NCBI GenBank assembly: GCA_023269615.1
Contig: JAHFSY010000009.1
Coordinates: 45,965 to 109,964, forward strand
Origin: Verrucomicrobiota bacterium
GTDB lineage: Bacteria > Verrucomicrobiota > Verrucomicrobiia > JABWAM01
Reading direction: 5' to 3'
DNA length: 64,000 bases
The position numbers and the translations under genes are program-made. Numbering within the stretch: the stretch's first letter is position 1; every line of letters begins with the position of its first letter. Positions 24,733 through 35,232 of this stretch are shown here, piece by piece. Below the pieces are notes generated by a model. The model made no database searches and was not told the DNA's origin. It was given only the letters and a program-made list of their open reading frames with translations.

Positions 24733-26199
24733 ATGGATGCCAAAGAAAAGACTGGGGCAGGCTGCCTGATTCTTTTCTGCCTCCCGTTTTGCGCGCTCGG
24801 CGGCATCGGAGTCTGGATCATGATATCACGCGCAGCCGCCGGCAACTGGAGGGAGGCTGTCCTCTTTTGTATCTTTGCACTGGCCTTCGGCGGTGCCGGG
24901 TTTGGGCTGCTCCTCATGATCCTTGGGGGAATTCGCACCATGAGGGAGTGCGAGAAGCTCAAGGCGATTCGTCCCAATGAGCCATGGCTTTGGCGCGAAG
25001 AATGGGCCTCGGGCCGTATCTTCTCCTCTTCGAAATCCACCATGCTCGGCGCAATGGCTTTCGCCGCGCTTTGGAATCTGATCTCGTTTCCCACCCTCCT
25101 CGTCATCCCGCGGGAGATCGCAAAGAAGGGAAACTACCTGGTCCTGATCGCACTCATTTTTCCCATCGTCGGTGTCGGTCTCGCCGTTTGGGCAATCCGT
25201 TCTTTCATTCATTGGAGAAAATTCGGGAATGCGAAGCTTGAAATGCTCACCCTGCCCGGCGTGGTGGGCGGACGACTGGCCGGCGTGATCCACTGCGACG
25301 CCATCCTTGTCCCGGAGGACGATTTTCGTGTGACACTCCGTTGCGTCAACCGGGTCACCACCGGCTCGGGCAATGACCGCTCCACGAGCGAACATATCCT
25401 ATGGGAACAGGAAAGCATCCTGGCCCGGGAACTCCTCGCCCAGGAGCGGACGAAGACCGAGTTGCCGGTCTATTTTCAAATTCCATTCTCCTGCATCGAG
25501 AGCAGAGCAGAACCCTCCGACAATTGCATTGTCTGGCGGCTCCAGGCGGAAGCCAGGGTCCCGGGCGTGGACTTTCAGCCCATCTTCGAAGTGCCGGTGT
25601 TCAAGACCCCGGAAAGTTTGGAGACCGCCGAGGATGCCCAGGACCCGTTGGAACACTTCCGCGCAAGGCGCTCGGTCACACAACAACAAAAAGAGGACGG
25701 ATTTGAGATTCTGGCGCGGGGTCCGGATGATGTGGAGATTGAAATACGAGACGGCGCCACGACGGGTGCCAGACTCTTCACATTCATGATCTGCATCGGT
25801 TTGGTGGTCATTGCGGTCGGGCTTGCATTCGCAGACGCCATCAAGGCATTGCCCATTGTGATCGGCTTCGGATTCTTCGCCCTCATTTTTTCATGGTTCG
25901 GCTTCAGCATATGGTTTCCACCCCGCCGCATCATCGTCGGTGGCGGCAGGCTTACGGTCGAGCGCAACATCTTGGGAATGGCATCTCGTCGCGACACGCG
26001 TCTGGATGAAATCGCCGGGGTTGAGGGTCGTGATGGAAACACGGTCAACGGTCGCCAATACTACGACGTCTGGCTCAAGCGTCGCGACAAAGGCACTGTG
26101 CAGCTTGCCAACAGCCTGACATCCAAACTCCGGGCCGATAAACTGGCGGAAGCGGTCCGGAAATCGCTGGGCGGCGGGCCCGCTGGATCCCGAGGCTAA
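24733..26199 (+). CDS. Membrane protein of unknown function (DUF3592-like layout)
   Basis: 488 residues. Two TMs at the N-terminus (CLILFCLPFCALGGIGVWIM, AVLFCIFALAFGGAGFGLLLMILGG), two more near residues 110-160, a soluble region with WRLQAEARVPGVDFQPIFEVPVF, then two TMs (FTFMICIGLVVIAVGLAFA, LPIVIGFGFFALIFSWFGFSIWF) and a C-terminal PH-like beta segment. The soluble part with LPVYFQIPFSC and WRLQAEA resembles DUF3592-type envelope proteins. Divergent from the permease gene. Function unknown. Confidence 0.7.
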   Translation: MDAKEKTGAGCLILFCLPFCALGGIGVWIMISRAAAGNWREAVLFCIFALAFGGAGFGLLLMILGGIRTMRECEKLKAIRPNEPWLWREEWASGRIFSSSKSTMLGAMAFAALWNLISFPTLLVIPREIAKKGNYLVLIALIFPIVGVGLAVWAIRSFIHWRKFGNAKLEMLTLPGVVGGRLAGVIHCDAILVPEDDFRVTLRCVNRVTTGSGNDRSTSEHILWEQESILARELLAQERTKTELPVYFQIPFSCIESRAEPSDNCIVWRLQAEARVPGVDFQPIFEVPVFKTPESLETAEDAQDPLEHFRARRSVTQQQKEDGFEILARGPDDVEIEIRDGATTGARLFTFMICIGLVVIAVGLAFADAIKALPIVIGFGFFALIFSWFGFSIWFPPRRIIVGGGRLTVERNILGMASRRDTRLDEIAGVEGRDGNTVNGRQYYDVWLKRRDKGTVQLANSLTSKLRADKLAEAVRKSLGGGPAGSRG

Positions 26200-26321
26200 G
26201 CTGAAGAGTCTCTGGGAACTACGGGGGTGGATCGATTTCATGCCAGGGCTTACGCTTTTTCAAATGCGTAGCTCTGGTTTTTCATTGAGGCGCGCGACGC
26301 TTCCCATTACTCTTTCTTGCA

Positions 26322-26744
26322 ATGCCTACCGATAACAGTGCCAATGAACTCGCCGATCTCAAGAGTCAATTCCGGTCCTTGACTTTCTGTGTCCGCATTT
26401 TTCTCGCCCTACTGTTGCTCGTCCTCGCTGCTTTGAACATTCGCATTTGCTTGATGGCACCGCAGTTCGAAATGATATTCGCTGACATGCTCAGCGGCAC
26501 TTCCATGCCTGCAATAACCAGGTTTACGCTGGATAATTCCCGTGTTTTCTTGGCAACAACCATTCTCCTGCTCCTCGGTGGCCTGGCCGCCCTCTTCTTC
26601 CGTGGCAATAAACCGTCCACGTTGGGAGCAGCAGGCGCACTCGCGCTTTTCTTTTTTGTTGAGTGGCAGTTTCTCACAGCTGCGATGTTCCAACCTGTGA
26701 TTAAAATCATCATGACTCTGGGACAAAATGCCTCGGACAGTTGA
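26322..26744 (+). CDS. Small membrane protein with GspF-like PxFxxIFxDM motif
   Basis: 140 residues with three hydrophobic segments ([62 protein letters not shown]). The loop [25 protein letters not shown] resembles the loop of GspF-family proteins just before the second helix pair, but the GspF domain is not complete. It precedes gmd by seven bases. Function unknown; 26200-26321 upstream shows nothing recognised. Confidence 0.6.
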   Translation: MPTDNSANELADLKSQFRSLTFCVRIFLALLLLVLAALNIRICLMAPQFEMIFADMLSGTSMPAITRFTLDNSRVFLATTILLLLGGLAALFFRGNKPSTLGAAGALALFFFVEWQFLTAAMFQPVIKIIMTLGQNASDS

Positions 26745-26751
26745 TTATTTT

Positions 26752-27750
26752 ATGCCCAAAAAAGCGCTTATCACTGGAATCACCGGACAGGACGGCTCTT
26801 ACCTCGCGGAACTTCTTCTCAGCAAGGGCTATGAGGTCCATGGCATCATCCGCCGCGCGAGCACGTTCAACACCGGGCGCATTGACCACCTCTACCAGGA
26901 TCCCCACATCAATGGCGTTCACTTTTTTCTCCATTACGGCGACCTGAGTGACAGCGTTCACCTGGTGAAACTCCTTTTCGAATTGAAACCCGACGAGATT
27001 TATCACCTCGGCGCGCAAAGCCACGTGCGCGTGAGTTTTGACATTCCCGAATACACGTCGGACATCACGGGCGTCGGCACCATCCGCATCCTTGAAGCCA
27101 TCCGCGAGACGGGCGTGCGGCCCCGCTTCTACCAGGCGTCGTCGAGCGAGATGTTTGGCAAGGTGCACGAGGTTCCGCAGCGCGAGACCACCCCCTTCCA
27201 TCCGCGCAGCCCCTATGGTTGCGCGAAGGTGTTTGCGTATTGGGCGACCGTGAATTATCGCGAGGCGTACGGACTCCACGCCTCCAACGGGATCCTCTTC
27301 AACCACGAATCGCCGCGCCGCGGCGAGACGTTCGTCACGCGCAAAATCACGCGCGCCGTCGCGGCCATCAAGCTCGGCCTTCAGGAAAAACTCTACCTCG
27401 GCAATCTCGACGCGCGGCGCGACTGGGGTTATGCGAAAGAGTACGTCGAGGCCATGTGGCTGATGCTCCAGCAGGAGAAGCCGGACGATTACGTGATCGC
27501 CACCGGCGAAACACATTCCGTGCGCGAATTCCTTGAGGAAGCTTTTGGCCACGTCGGCATGGACTGGAAGAAGTACGTCGAACACGACAGCCGCTACGAG
27601 CGCCCCAGCGAAGTGGATCTCCTGGTGGGCGATCCTTCCAAGGCTGAAAAACTTCTCGGCTGGAAACCCAAAACTCATTTCCGCGACCTGGTCAGGATCA
27701 TGGTGGACGCCGATCTCGAATCGTTAAGGCGCTCCAAAACTTCCCATTGA
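26752..27750 (+). CDS. gmd: GDP-mannose 4,6-dehydratase
   Basis: 332-residue extended SDR that converts GDP-mannose to GDP-4-keto-6-deoxymannose. NADP motif [64 protein letters not shown] and Tyr-x3-Lys in [12 protein letters not shown]; also [16 protein letters not shown] and [13 protein letters not shown]. All are diagnostic for Gmd. ATG 26752 is chosen because it begins the Rossmann strand; an upstream ATG would overlap the previous gene. It precedes the fucose-synthase-like gene. Confidence 0.95.
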   Translation: MPKKALITGITGQDGSYLAELLLSKGYEVHGIIRRASTFNTGRIDHLYQDPHINGVHFFLHYGDLSDSVHLVKLLFELKPDEIYHLGAQSHVRVSFDIPEYTSDITGVGTIRILEAIRETGVRPRFYQASSSEMFGKVHEVPQRETTPFHPRSPYGCAKVFAYWATVNYREAYGLHASNGILFNHESPRRGETFVTRKITRAVAAIKLGLQEKLYLGNLDARRDWGYAKEYVEAMWLMLQQEKPDDYVIATGETHSVREFLEEAFGHVGMDWKKYVEHDSRYERPSEVDLLVGDPSKAEKLLGWKPKTHFRDLVRIMVDADLESLRRSKTSH

Positions 27751-27764
27751 CCATTCACGCTGCC

Positions 27765-28703
27765 ATGGGTTTCTGGAATTCCAAACGCGTTCTCGTCACC
27801 GGTGGCAACGGTTTTCTCGGAAAGCATCTGCTGGACCGCCTTCGCAAGGAGGGGTGCCGCGAAATCACCGCCCCTCGCAGCCGCGAATACGACCTTCGGG
27901 AGAAGGATGCGATCCGCCGCCTGCTCGAGATTTCGCGCCCCGACATTCTGATCCATCTCGCCGCCATTTGCGGGGGGATCGAGGCCAACCGTTCGAAGCC
28001 GGCGGAGTTCTTCTACGACAATGCCATCATGGGCATCCAGTTGATCGAGCAGGCGCGACTTGCGGGCATCGCGAAAACCGTCGTCATGGGCACGGTCTGC
28101 GCCTATCCGAAGTTTGCGCCGATCCCATTCCGCGAGGACGACCTCTGGAACGGCTACCCCGAGGAAACCAACGCCCCGTACGGACTTGCCAAGAAAATGC
28201 TGCTCGTCCAGCTCCAGGCCTACCGCCAGCAATACGATTTTCGCGGCATTTACGTGCTGCCCGTCAACCTCTACGGCCCGCTCGACAATTTCGATCTCAC
28301 CACGTCACACGTCATCCCCGCGCTGATCCGCAAAATGGAGGAGGCCAGAAAATCGGGGGCAAAGAGCGTCACACTTTGGGGAACCGGAAAGGCGTCGCGC
28401 GAATTTCTCTTCGCGGCGGATTGCGTCGAGGGAATCCTCCTCGCTGCGGAGCGTTACGACAAGCCGGAGCCCGTCAACCTAGGCACCGGTCGCGAGATCA
28501 CCATCCACGACCTTGCCGTGCTGATTCAAAAGGCGGTGGGTTTCGAGGGAAAATTGGAATGGGATTTCACCAAGCCGGACGGCCAGCCCCGCCGCCAGCT
28601 CGACACCACGCGCGCCCAAAAGGAATTCGGATTCCAGGCAAAAACTCCATTCGAAGAAGGAATCCGCCAGACGGTGGAATGGTTTCGAAAACAATCCCCA
28701 TGA
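27765..28703 (+). CDS. fcl: GDP-L-fucose synthase-like NAD-dependent epimerase/reductase
   Basis: 312 residues. NADP motif [71 protein letters not shown] with catalytic Tyr-x3-Lys in PYGLAKK, and [17 protein letters not shown], all matching GDP-fucose synthase. It probably converts the Gmd product to GDP-fucose. ATG 27765 is preferred to an in-frame TTG at 27747. Its stop overlaps the next start (ATGA). Confidence 0.92.
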   Translation: MGFWNSKRVLVTGGNGFLGKHLLDRLRKEGCREITAPRSREYDLREKDAIRRLLEISRPDILIHLAAICGGIEANRSKPAEFFYDNAIMGIQLIEQARLAGIAKTVVMGTVCAYPKFAPIPFREDDLWNGYPEETNAPYGLAKKMLLVQLQAYRQQYDFRGIYVLPVNLYGPLDNFDLTTSHVIPALIRKMEEARKSGAKSVTLWGTGKASREFLFAADCVEGILLAAERYDKPEPVNLGTGREITIHDLAVLIQKAVGFEGKLEWDFTKPDGQPRRQLDTTRAQKEFGFQAKTPFEEGIRQTVEWFRKQSP

Positions 28704-29413
28704 TTGATGGAAAAAAAATCGTGGTGGTTCTTCCCGCATACCAGGCAGGGAAGACCCTCGAGCGCACGGTCGCGGAAATTCCTCGCTCCGTTGTGGATGA
28801 GATCCTCCTGGTGGATGATGCGAGCAAGGATGACACGGCCGAGGTTGGGCGTCGGCTCGGACTCAAGGTTTTTGTGCACGAACGCAACCTCGGCTATGGC
28901 GGCAACCAGAAGACATGCTACCGCGAGGCATTGAAACTCGGCGCGGACATCGTGGTGATGCTGCATCCCGACTACCAGTATTCGCCGCGCCTTGTGGGCG
29001 CGATGGCGCACATGGTGGCAAGCGGACATTACGACGTCGTGCTCGGCTCGCGCATTCTCGCGCAGAGTGCCATCGCGGGCGGCATGCCGGTGTACAAGTA
29101 CATCGCCAACCGTTTCCTCACGCTCGCCCAGAATGTGCTGATGGGGCAGAAGCTTTCCGAATACCACACCGGCTACCGCGCCTTCTCACGCGAGGTCCTT
29201 GAAAAACTTCCGCTCGACAAAAATTCCAATGATTTCATTTTTGACAACGAAATGCTCTGCGAGGCCATCAGCGCCGGTTTTCGCATCGGTGAAATCTCCT
29301 GCCCCACGCGTTATTTCCCCGAGGCTTCCTCCATCAACTTCAGCCGGAGCGTCATCTATGGCCTCGGCGTTCTGAAGTGCGCCATCCTCAACTCCCGCTG
29401 GAATCGCAGGTAA
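28700..29413 (+). CDS. Family 2 glycosyltransferase (dolichyl-phosphate-mannose-synthase-like)
   Basis: 237 residues coupled to the previous gene by ATGA. GT-A fold with [18 protein letters not shown], the nucleotide-binding [30 protein letters not shown] (DxD equivalent in HPDYQY) and ALG-type region [15 protein letters not shown]. It resembles the DPM1/GtrB-like group that moves a sugar to a polyprenyl carrier or glycan. No TM helices at the C-terminus. With gmd and fcl it forms a three-gene deoxysugar unit for a surface glycan. Confidence 0.9.
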   Translation: MIDGKKIVVVLPAYQAGKTLERTVAEIPRSVVDEILLVDDASKDDTAEVGRRLGLKVFVHERNLGYGGNQKTCYREALKLGADIVVMLHPDYQYSPRLVGAMAHMVASGHYDVVLGSRILAQSAIAGGMPVYKYIANRFLTLAQNVLMGQKLSEYHTGYRAFSREVLEKLPLDKNSNDFIFDNEMLCEAISAGFRIGEISCPTRYFPEASSINFSRSVIYGLGVLKCAILNSRWNRR

Positions 29414-29498
29414 GCGGAGAAGAAGGCGGAGTCTCGCGCAAAGGCGCCTCGCCTCGCCGAAGCCTACGGCGTAGCGCGGGAAAGACGCAAAGCCCCCC

Positions 29499-31376
29499 TT
29501 ACTCCTCAATTTTCCGCAGCATCTCATCCCGCTCTTTTGAGGAAAGCTTCGGGGTCGTGCGAACCCGCGCGGTGTATTGTTCCTTCAACGCGGGGTCGCG
29601 CGTTCGACGATAGCCGCGATGCAGTACTTCGAGCGCGTCCGCCGTCCTGGCCTGGCTGTCGAGCACACCCACCCAGACGTGAAATGCGGCAGGATCCCCG
29701 AGATCGGCGGCTTTTTGCAGATACTTGATCGCCATGGCGCCCTGGTTTGTTCCCTGCAGCGCAATGGCAAGATTGATGTACCGATCCGCGCTCATGCCAT
29801 CCTGCATGGCCATGAAATAGTGATGTTGCGCCGCCGCGTACGAGCTTTTGCGCATCAGCACGTTCGCCAGCGCAAAATGCGACTCTCCAAACCAGGGCCG
29901 CCGCGCCAGCGCCTCGTGCAGCGCCGCGATCGCCTGGTCATCCCGTCCCAGCAACCCCTGCACCATCCCGTAATTGTGCCAGCCCAGCTCCCATGCTGGC
30001 CTCGAGCGAGTGAGGTCCCTCAGCATGACAGAGGCCATGTGGTACTTTTCATGGCTCATCAAGTACAGGCCATAACCGTTCAGTGGATTGAACCCGTACG
30101 GATTTTCCCTCAACACAAACTCCCAGAATGTGGGGGAATCCTTCCACACGCACATCTGTTGCTCCGTCCGCACAATCCATCCGCCCAGCATTGCGGCCAT
30201 CAACGCTCCGCACGCAACCCGGCTGCGAATGCCGCGACGGCAGGCCCAGACCAGTCCGGCGCCAAGCAGAATTGCGAACGGAATCATGGCCATGCAGGTG
30301 TAGCGGTCCGCCGCGCCTTGCGCCCCGGCCTGCAACAGCCCCGTGAAGGGCAGGATCATCACCCCGTAACACCACCACACGGCCAGAAGTGCGGGCCGGC
30401 GACGCGCGAACAGGACGACGCACGATGTCACCAGCACGACCCACAGGGTGCACAACAGCGGAAGCAATTCCACCAGGGAAACATGATGCGACGCCTCGGG
30501 ATAAATCGGCGACAGATGAAATGGCAGCAGCCATTTCCCGATGTAAAACACGAGCGAGGAAAATGTGTTGGCAACGCGTGATGGCCACGGATACGCGTCA
30601 AGCCCCGCCATCGTCCCCCGTCCAACCTGGCCTTGGATCGCGAGCAGCCCAAATACAATGGAAAGGAAAAAAAACGGGGCCTTTTCCCACGCGCAACGCA
30701 TGGCGTCGCGAAGCCCATCCCTAGACAGGGTGAACCGGCGAAGCGGATAAAAATCCAGCGCCAGCAGGACCATGGGCAGGGTGACACCCGAAGCCTTGGA
30801 AAGAAGCGAAGCCATGAAGAGCAGCCACGCCCCCATGCGGCAGAGGGATTGTCTCGCAGAATCGCTGGAGGTTACAGACGTCCAATGACACAACGCGCAA
30901 AGGAGCAGGAAAAAAAGCGAGAGCACGTCGCGCCTTTCCGAAATCCACACCACCGATTCCACCCGCAACGGATGAAGGGCAAACGCGAGCGCGGCGCATG
31001 CCGCGGCCCATCGAATGGAGGTGGAGGAGGGGATCTCAAATGCGCGCAAAAAAATCCGCAGGGCCAGGAAATACACCAGCACGGCGTTGAGCGAGTGAAG
31101 CAGGATGTTTGTGAAATGAAATCCCCAGGGGTTCATCCCCCATACCCGCCAGTCCACGGCGCAGGACAGCCGTTCAAGCGGCGTGTAATTTCCGACGCAA
31201 TACGATGTGAACATCGAAACCACGCCCTCGGCATCAAGGCGCTGGATCTGCGGGTTCTGTTGGATGAGATGATCGTCGTCCCAGTTCAGAAATTCGTAAT
31301 TCAGCGCCGGGGAAAAAACGAGGAACGTGATCGCAAAAACGAGAACGCTCGCGGCGCGATTCGGGAGGGTCATCAT
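29499..31376 (-). CDS. TMTC-like GT-C membrane protein with TPR repeats, paralogue 1
   Basis: 625 residues, start ATG 31376 overlapping the upstream paralogue's stop (ATGA). The first lumenal loop has the GT-C acidic pair in YEFLNWDDDHLI, followed by GNYTPLERLSCAVDWRVWGMNPWGFH, FALHPLRVESVVWISERRDVLSLFF and SKASGVTLPMVLLALDFYPL, then about ten TM helices and a C-terminal TPR region (GLLGRDDQAIAALHEALARRPW onwards). This is the architecture of eukaryotic TMTC O-mannosyltransferases. Donor and target are unknown. Confidence 0.85.
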   Translation of the reverse strand: MMTLPNRAASVLVFAITFLVFSPALNYEFLNWDDDHLIQQNPQIQRLDAEGVVSMFTSYCVGNYTPLERLSCAVDWRVWGMNPWGFHFTNILLHSLNAVLVYFLALRIFLRAFEIPSSTSIRWAAACAALAFALHPLRVESVVWISERRDVLSLFFLLLCALCHWTSVTSSDSARQSLCRMGAWLLFMASLLSKASGVTLPMVLLALDFYPLRRFTLSRDGLRDAMRCAWEKAPFFFLSIVFGLLAIQGQVGRGTMAGLDAYPWPSRVANTFSSLVFYIGKWLLPFHLSPIYPEASHHVSLVELLPLLCTLWVVLVTSCVVLFARRRPALLAVWWCYGVMILPFTGLLQAGAQGAADRYTCMAMIPFAILLGAGLVWACRRGIRSRVACGALMAAMLGGWIVRTEQQMCVWKDSPTFWEFVLRENPYGFNPLNGYGLYLMSHEKYHMASVMLRDLTRSRPAWELGWHNYGMVQGLLGRDDQAIAALHEALARRPWFGESHFALANVLMRKSSYAAAQHHYFMAMQDGMSADRYINLAIALQGTNQGAMAIKYLQKAADLGDPAAFHVWVGVLDSQARTADALEVLHRGYRRTRDPALKEQYTARVRTTPKLSSKERDEMLRKIEE

Positions 31377-33361
31377 GGCCGCGTTGTCCTCTTCCGGACT
31401 TGTTCCAGCATCTCCCGAACTTTCCTGCTCTTTCCATCCAGCCGCTTGTCCGCGTCCGTGAGGACCATTTGAATCATCTCCAGGTCCTCCGCACGCGCAT
31501 CGCGCTGCGCCAGCGTCTGCCCGGCGTACGCAAGATAGATGCGAAGGTCCTGGCTGTTCTTCATGCCTTCCCTCAACACCTCGATCGCCTCCCGTGGTTT
31601 CCCCCCCTTTAACACCAGTTCGCTCCACTGGATCCATCCATCGGGCATCCCCTTGCGTGCGACCGACTGGTAGCATGCGAGCGCCGCCCGGGTGTCACCC
31701 TGCGCTTCATGGCATCGCCCGATGTTGTATTCCGTCTCAACGGACGGCTCCAGCTTCATGGCCATCTTGTAACATTCGAGGGCCCTTGGAATATCGTTCA
31801 GCTTGTAGCTTGCGGCGCCCATGGAATGCCACGCTCCCCGGTTGCCCGGCTCGATGAGGGTCACCTTGCGATAGGCCTTCGCCGCCTCCAGGTATTGTTC
31901 AAGGTTGAAATAAGCATTGCCCATGTTGAACCATGCATCCGTGAACCTGGGCGTGATTTCCACTGCGTTCTGGTAACACGCGATGGCCCGTGCGTACTCC
32001 TTGCGCCCGGTCAGCGCCTCGCCCAGGTTGCTCCACGCCACCATGTTGTTCCGGTCCAGTTGAAGCGAATAGTTCCAGAGCGTTTCGGAATTCCGCCACA
32101 CAGCCACCTGGCGGACTGTCCGCACCCCCAACATGCCCACGATCAGGACGCCGGCCACGGCCAGGATCGGACGGATCCATGGAGGCGGACGCGGTTCGCC
32201 CGACTCCCGTCCCTTGTTCCACAGGCGCTGAAAAATCCCGCCGAGCCAGATGCACAGCGGCACACTCGCCAGATACGTGTAACGATCCGCGGTCAGCTGA
32301 AGGCCGCTCTGGGCAACTCCCAGGAACGGTCCCACCACGAGCAGGTAGGAAATCCACGCAATCAATCCCGATGGGTATCGCCGCGCCATGAGCAAAAGGC
32401 ATGCCGTGATCGTTCCGCTGACCGCCAGGCCGCCCCACGCGATCCGTTGTCCAAAGTCATATCCATGATAAAACTTGTCGAGCGGGTTGAGTGGCAGGAA
32501 CAAAAGCAATTTTTGGACATAGATGGAGTTCGCCACCAGCGACTGGGCGATGCGCGGCTCCAGGCCAACCCGGTCCGCGTCAAGAACCAGGCCATGCCGC
32601 AGCACGGCTTCAAACGCCGCCCCCCCCGTCGCCAGCGACACGAGCAGGAGCGGCGCGATTTCCACCCCGACCCGAAGCATCGATCGACGGGGAGGGAGGC
32701 CGAGACGCCCGAACGGATGAATGTTCAGCAAAAGAAAAATCACAGGCAACCCCACGACGACCGCCTTGGAAGTCACCGCGCAGACAAACAAAACAAACGT
32801 GGCCACGTACCAGGGGAACCTGGGCGTGGGGGAGTCTTCCATCTGCCCGACATGACGCAAGTACGCCCATGCGGCGGCAAGGCCGAAAAATCCCGAGAGC
32901 ACGTCGCGGCGTTCGCACGCCCACGCCACCGATTCCACGCGCATCGGGTGCAGTGCGAAAAGAAGCGCCGCAGCCAGCGCCCCGTTGTCCGCACGATCCT
33001 CGTTCACCAGATGGAGGCTCCGGCGGATCAGGGTCCGCGCCACGAAAAATACAAGGAGTGCGTTCGACGCATGAAGAATGAGGGCCGTGAGATGAAAGCC
33101 GGCGGGATTGCTTCCCCACAACGCAAAATCCAGCGCCACGCTGAGCTGGCTCAGCGGCGTGTACACCCCCGCCTCGGTCGTGGTGAAGAGCGTCTTGAGA
33201 TGCGCCCAGTCGAGGCTCTGGATCCTCGGGTTTTCATAGATGAACATGGGGTCGTCCCAGTTCACAAAATCGTTTCCCAGGCTCCCATGGAACACCGCGA
33301 CAACGAGGCCCACAATCGCAAGGCAATACCATGGCGCTCGATTTCTGGAATCAGGATTCAT
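31373..33361 (-). CDS. TMTC-like GT-C membrane protein with TPR repeats, paralogue 2
   Basis: 662 residues, first of the coupled pair. It carries the same signature as paralogue 1 (NDFVNWDDPMFIYENPRI, GVYTPLSQLSVALDFALWGSNPAGFHL, FALHPMRVESVAWACERRDVLSGFF, TSKAVVVGLPVIFLLLNIHPF), around ten TM helices and a longer TPR array (YARAIACYQNAVEITPRFTDAWFNMGNAYFNLEQYLEAAKAYRKV). It is closer to the third paralogue at 53.4 kb than to its operon partner, judged by the shared YTPLSQLS, QSLVAN and TADRYTYLA segments. Confidence 0.87.
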   Translation of the reverse strand: MNPDSRNRAPWYCLAIVGLVVAVFHGSLGNDFVNWDDPMFIYENPRIQSLDWAHLKTLFTTTEAGVYTPLSQLSVALDFALWGSNPAGFHLTALILHASNALLVFFVARTLIRRSLHLVNEDRADNGALAAALLFALHPMRVESVAWACERRDVLSGFFGLAAAWAYLRHVGQMEDSPTPRFPWYVATFVLFVCAVTSKAVVVGLPVIFLLLNIHPFGRLGLPPRRSMLRVGVEIAPLLLVSLATGGAAFEAVLRHGLVLDADRVGLEPRIAQSLVANSIYVQKLLLFLPLNPLDKFYHGYDFGQRIAWGGLAVSGTITACLLLMARRYPSGLIAWISYLLVVGPFLGVAQSGLQLTADRYTYLASVPLCIWLGGIFQRLWNKGRESGEPRPPPWIRPILAVAGVLIVGMLGVRTVRQVAVWRNSETLWNYSLQLDRNNMVAWSNLGEALTGRKEYARAIACYQNAVEITPRFTDAWFNMGNAYFNLEQYLEAAKAYRKVTLIEPGNRGAWHSMGAASYKLNDIPRALECYKMAMKLEPSVETEYNIGRCHEAQGDTRAALACYQSVARKGMPDGWIQWSELVLKGGKPREAIEVLREGMKNSQDLRIYLAYAGQTLAQRDARAEDLEMIQMVLTDADKRLDGKSRKVREMLEQVRKRTTRP

Positions 33362-33456
33362 GCCGTGTACGCTCTTTGCGCACGCGCATCATCACGCAAA
33401 AGCATGCAAAAATCCATCCTCGAAACGCAGCCTGCGAAAGCGTCACCCCCGGACTA

Positions 33457-33581
33457 AGAGCGCGCCCGGAAAGTCTGAATTCCGAGGTAGGGACGGACCG
33501 CCGGGCCGTCCGCTGCGCAGCGGCGCGCCCGGCGGTCGCGCCCTACCATCAGCAAGGCAACTTATTTTCTGGATATGCTCT
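33457..33581. repeat. 125-bp palindromic element, copy 3 (inverted, at the M81 gene stop)
   Basis: Reverse orientation relative to copies 1, 2 and 4. Left end AGAGCGCGCCCGGAAA, right end TTTTCTGGATATGCTCT, intact inner dyad. It fills most of the 218-bp gap between paralogue 2 and the M81 gene; the first two bases of the element complete the TAG stop of the M81 gene (33582-33580). Confidence 0.9.
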
Positions 33582-35082
33582 AAAGCGGATCGTGCTCGAA
33601 TGGATCGAGAGGGAAGACGGGATGCCTCACGTGCTTGTATGAAAAATTCCGGAGGTTGCTCGACCCAAGGCCCGGCGTGTCCACGTAAAAGCTGTGCTTC
33701 GCGATCGGATCGTAGGCCGCCCTGTGGGCGACCGCGGCCTTCACGCCAACCATGTAAAGCTTTTCAGGCGTCACTCCCTGGCTCCGCAGCTGGCCCAGGT
33801 CCATCGGCGGCGTCTTGAGCGTGGTGACGATGATCGTGACGCCGTGGCACTCGAGGGTGGCGCATAATCCCATGTGAATGTGGCGGCCCGAGATCGCGGC
33901 CATGTGGCTGTGGGGATTTTCCAGCGTGAAGCGCCCGTCGCTCACCCGTAGAAGCGTCACCTCCAGCGCGAGTGTCGCCCCGTGCAACCGGTCGGTCTTT
34001 CCACCGAGCTGCACATGGAAGCGGTCGCCTGCGCGGTGACGGTGGCATTCCGCGGCAACTTCTGGATCATTGATCACCACCGCCGAGTTGTGAACCTTGT
34101 ATTTCAGGAACGCCGACAACACGCCGGTGCCGTCCCCCGGCGTGCCTCCCCCGATGTTGTCGGAAGGCTCGATGATCACGATGGGGCCATCCTTGCATTG
34201 CAATGCCTTCGGCATCACCTCGTCAATCGGCGGATCAGTGAGATTCCCCTTCTCGCGAAGCGACCATGCGAGCCGTCCGAGTTCGCGCAGCCAGGCTGCG
34301 GCCTGGCCCGGCTCGCCCGTGGTGGCGCATGAAAGATCGAAGCCGCAATCCGGCACGTCGGCGTAGGCGAAGCCGGGCATCACGTTCACCTCCAGCAGCT
34401 CGGGATGTTCGGACTCCATTCGCCGCGCGGCCGCAAGGACGCTTTTCATGGGGTCGGCGCTGGACGCGGTTCCGCGTGGAGGAAGGATCATGGGCAGATG
34501 CAGATGAACCATGCGGGGGAGTTTCCCGGTTTCCAGCGTCTTGGCGAGCAGGCGCGTGGCGCGGCACGCGGCTTCGCGGGCATCGGTGTGCGGATTTTCG
34601 CGATAGGCCACGAGGATGTTGGAGTGTTCCGCCATGGCGTCGGAAAAATTCCCATGAAGATCGAGCACGCAGACGACGGGCACATGGCGCCCCTGTGATT
34701 TCAAAGACGCCTGGACGCGGCGAAAGACTTCACCTTCCACGTCGGGATACGATGTGCAAACCATCGCGCCGTGCAGGATGAGATAGACCGCGTCGTACTC
34801 GGCGCGGAGATCATACTCGAGCCTTTTCCAGAACGTCTCGAGCACATCATCCTTCACCGTGCCCGAGGGCATGGCGGCGAGGTAGATGGATGGGAGGATG
34901 CTCCACCCGAGCTGTTCAGCCACCTCGATGAAGCCGCCCGAGGGAGAGATTTCACCGCGGCTGTGGTCAAGAATGGCCTGTCCCTCGAGGGCCAGCACGT
35001 TTTCGAAATCCGACATGCGCGTGGGCGCCGAAAGAAACGTGTGCGTTTCGTGAAAAAGCCCGGCAAAAAGAATTCGGGGCAT
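33580..35082 (-). CDS. M81 family metallopeptidase (MlrC-like)
   Basis: 500 residues of the MlrC/M81 family, named for the linearised-microcystin peptidase; most members act on unknown amide substrates. Metal-site and family motifs: LFAGLFHETHTF, YLILHGAMVCTSYPDVEGE, VCVLDLHGNFSDAM, AYRENPHTDAREAACRA, SDNIGGGTPGDGTGVL and the C-terminal SSNLRNFSYKHVRHPVFPLD. Length is normal. The stop codon is provided by palindromic element copy 3. No signal peptide; cytoplasmic amidohydrolase with unassigned substrate. Confidence 0.92.
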   Translation of the reverse strand: MPRILFAGLFHETHTFLSAPTRMSDFENVLALEGQAILDHSRGEISPSGGFIEVAEQLGWSILPSIYLAAMPSGTVKDDVLETFWKRLEYDLRAEYDAVYLILHGAMVCTSYPDVEGEVFRRVQASLKSQGRHVPVVCVLDLHGNFSDAMAEHSNILVAYRENPHTDAREAACRATRLLAKTLETGKLPRMVHLHLPMILPPRGTASSADPMKSVLAAARRMESEHPELLEVNVMPGFAYADVPDCGFDLSCATTGEPGQAAAWLRELGRLAWSLREKGNLTDPPIDEVMPKALQCKDGPIVIIEPSDNIGGGTPGDGTGVLSAFLKYKVHNSAVVINDPEVAAECHRHRAGDRFHVQLGGKTDRLHGATLALEVTLLRVSDGRFTLENPHSHMAAISGRHIHMGLCATLECHGVTIIVTTLKTPPMDLGQLRSQGVTPEKLYMVGVKAAVAHRAAYDPIAKHSFYVDTPGLGSSNLRNFSYKHVRHPVFPLDPFEHDPL

Positions 35083-35093
35083 GGGGTGGAAGG

Positions 35094-35128
35094 AAAATTA
35101 AAAGTTCGAAGTTAAAAATTCAAAATAA
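35094..35128. repeat. Heptameric array, unit RAARTTN x5
   Basis: Five 7-bp units such as AAAGTTC and GAAGTTA directly upstream of the M81 gene. The unit consensus agrees with arrays at 872, 46614, 48179 and 55480. The rest of 35083-35232 is AT-rich with nothing recognised. Confidence 0.7.
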
Positions 35129-35232
35129 AGAAGCACGGCTCGAGGCCATTGATCATCAAGCAATGGGAGTGATGTAAGGGGGCTTACGACTACCTCCGAC
35201 AAAATCTGTTTTTAACTTTGAACTCTCCCAGT

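Noticed and set aside
31709..33457. 582-codon plus-strand frame over TMTC-like paralogue 2
   Set aside because: Shadow; rich in Arg/His/Gln as expected from the opposite strand of a GC-rich gene.
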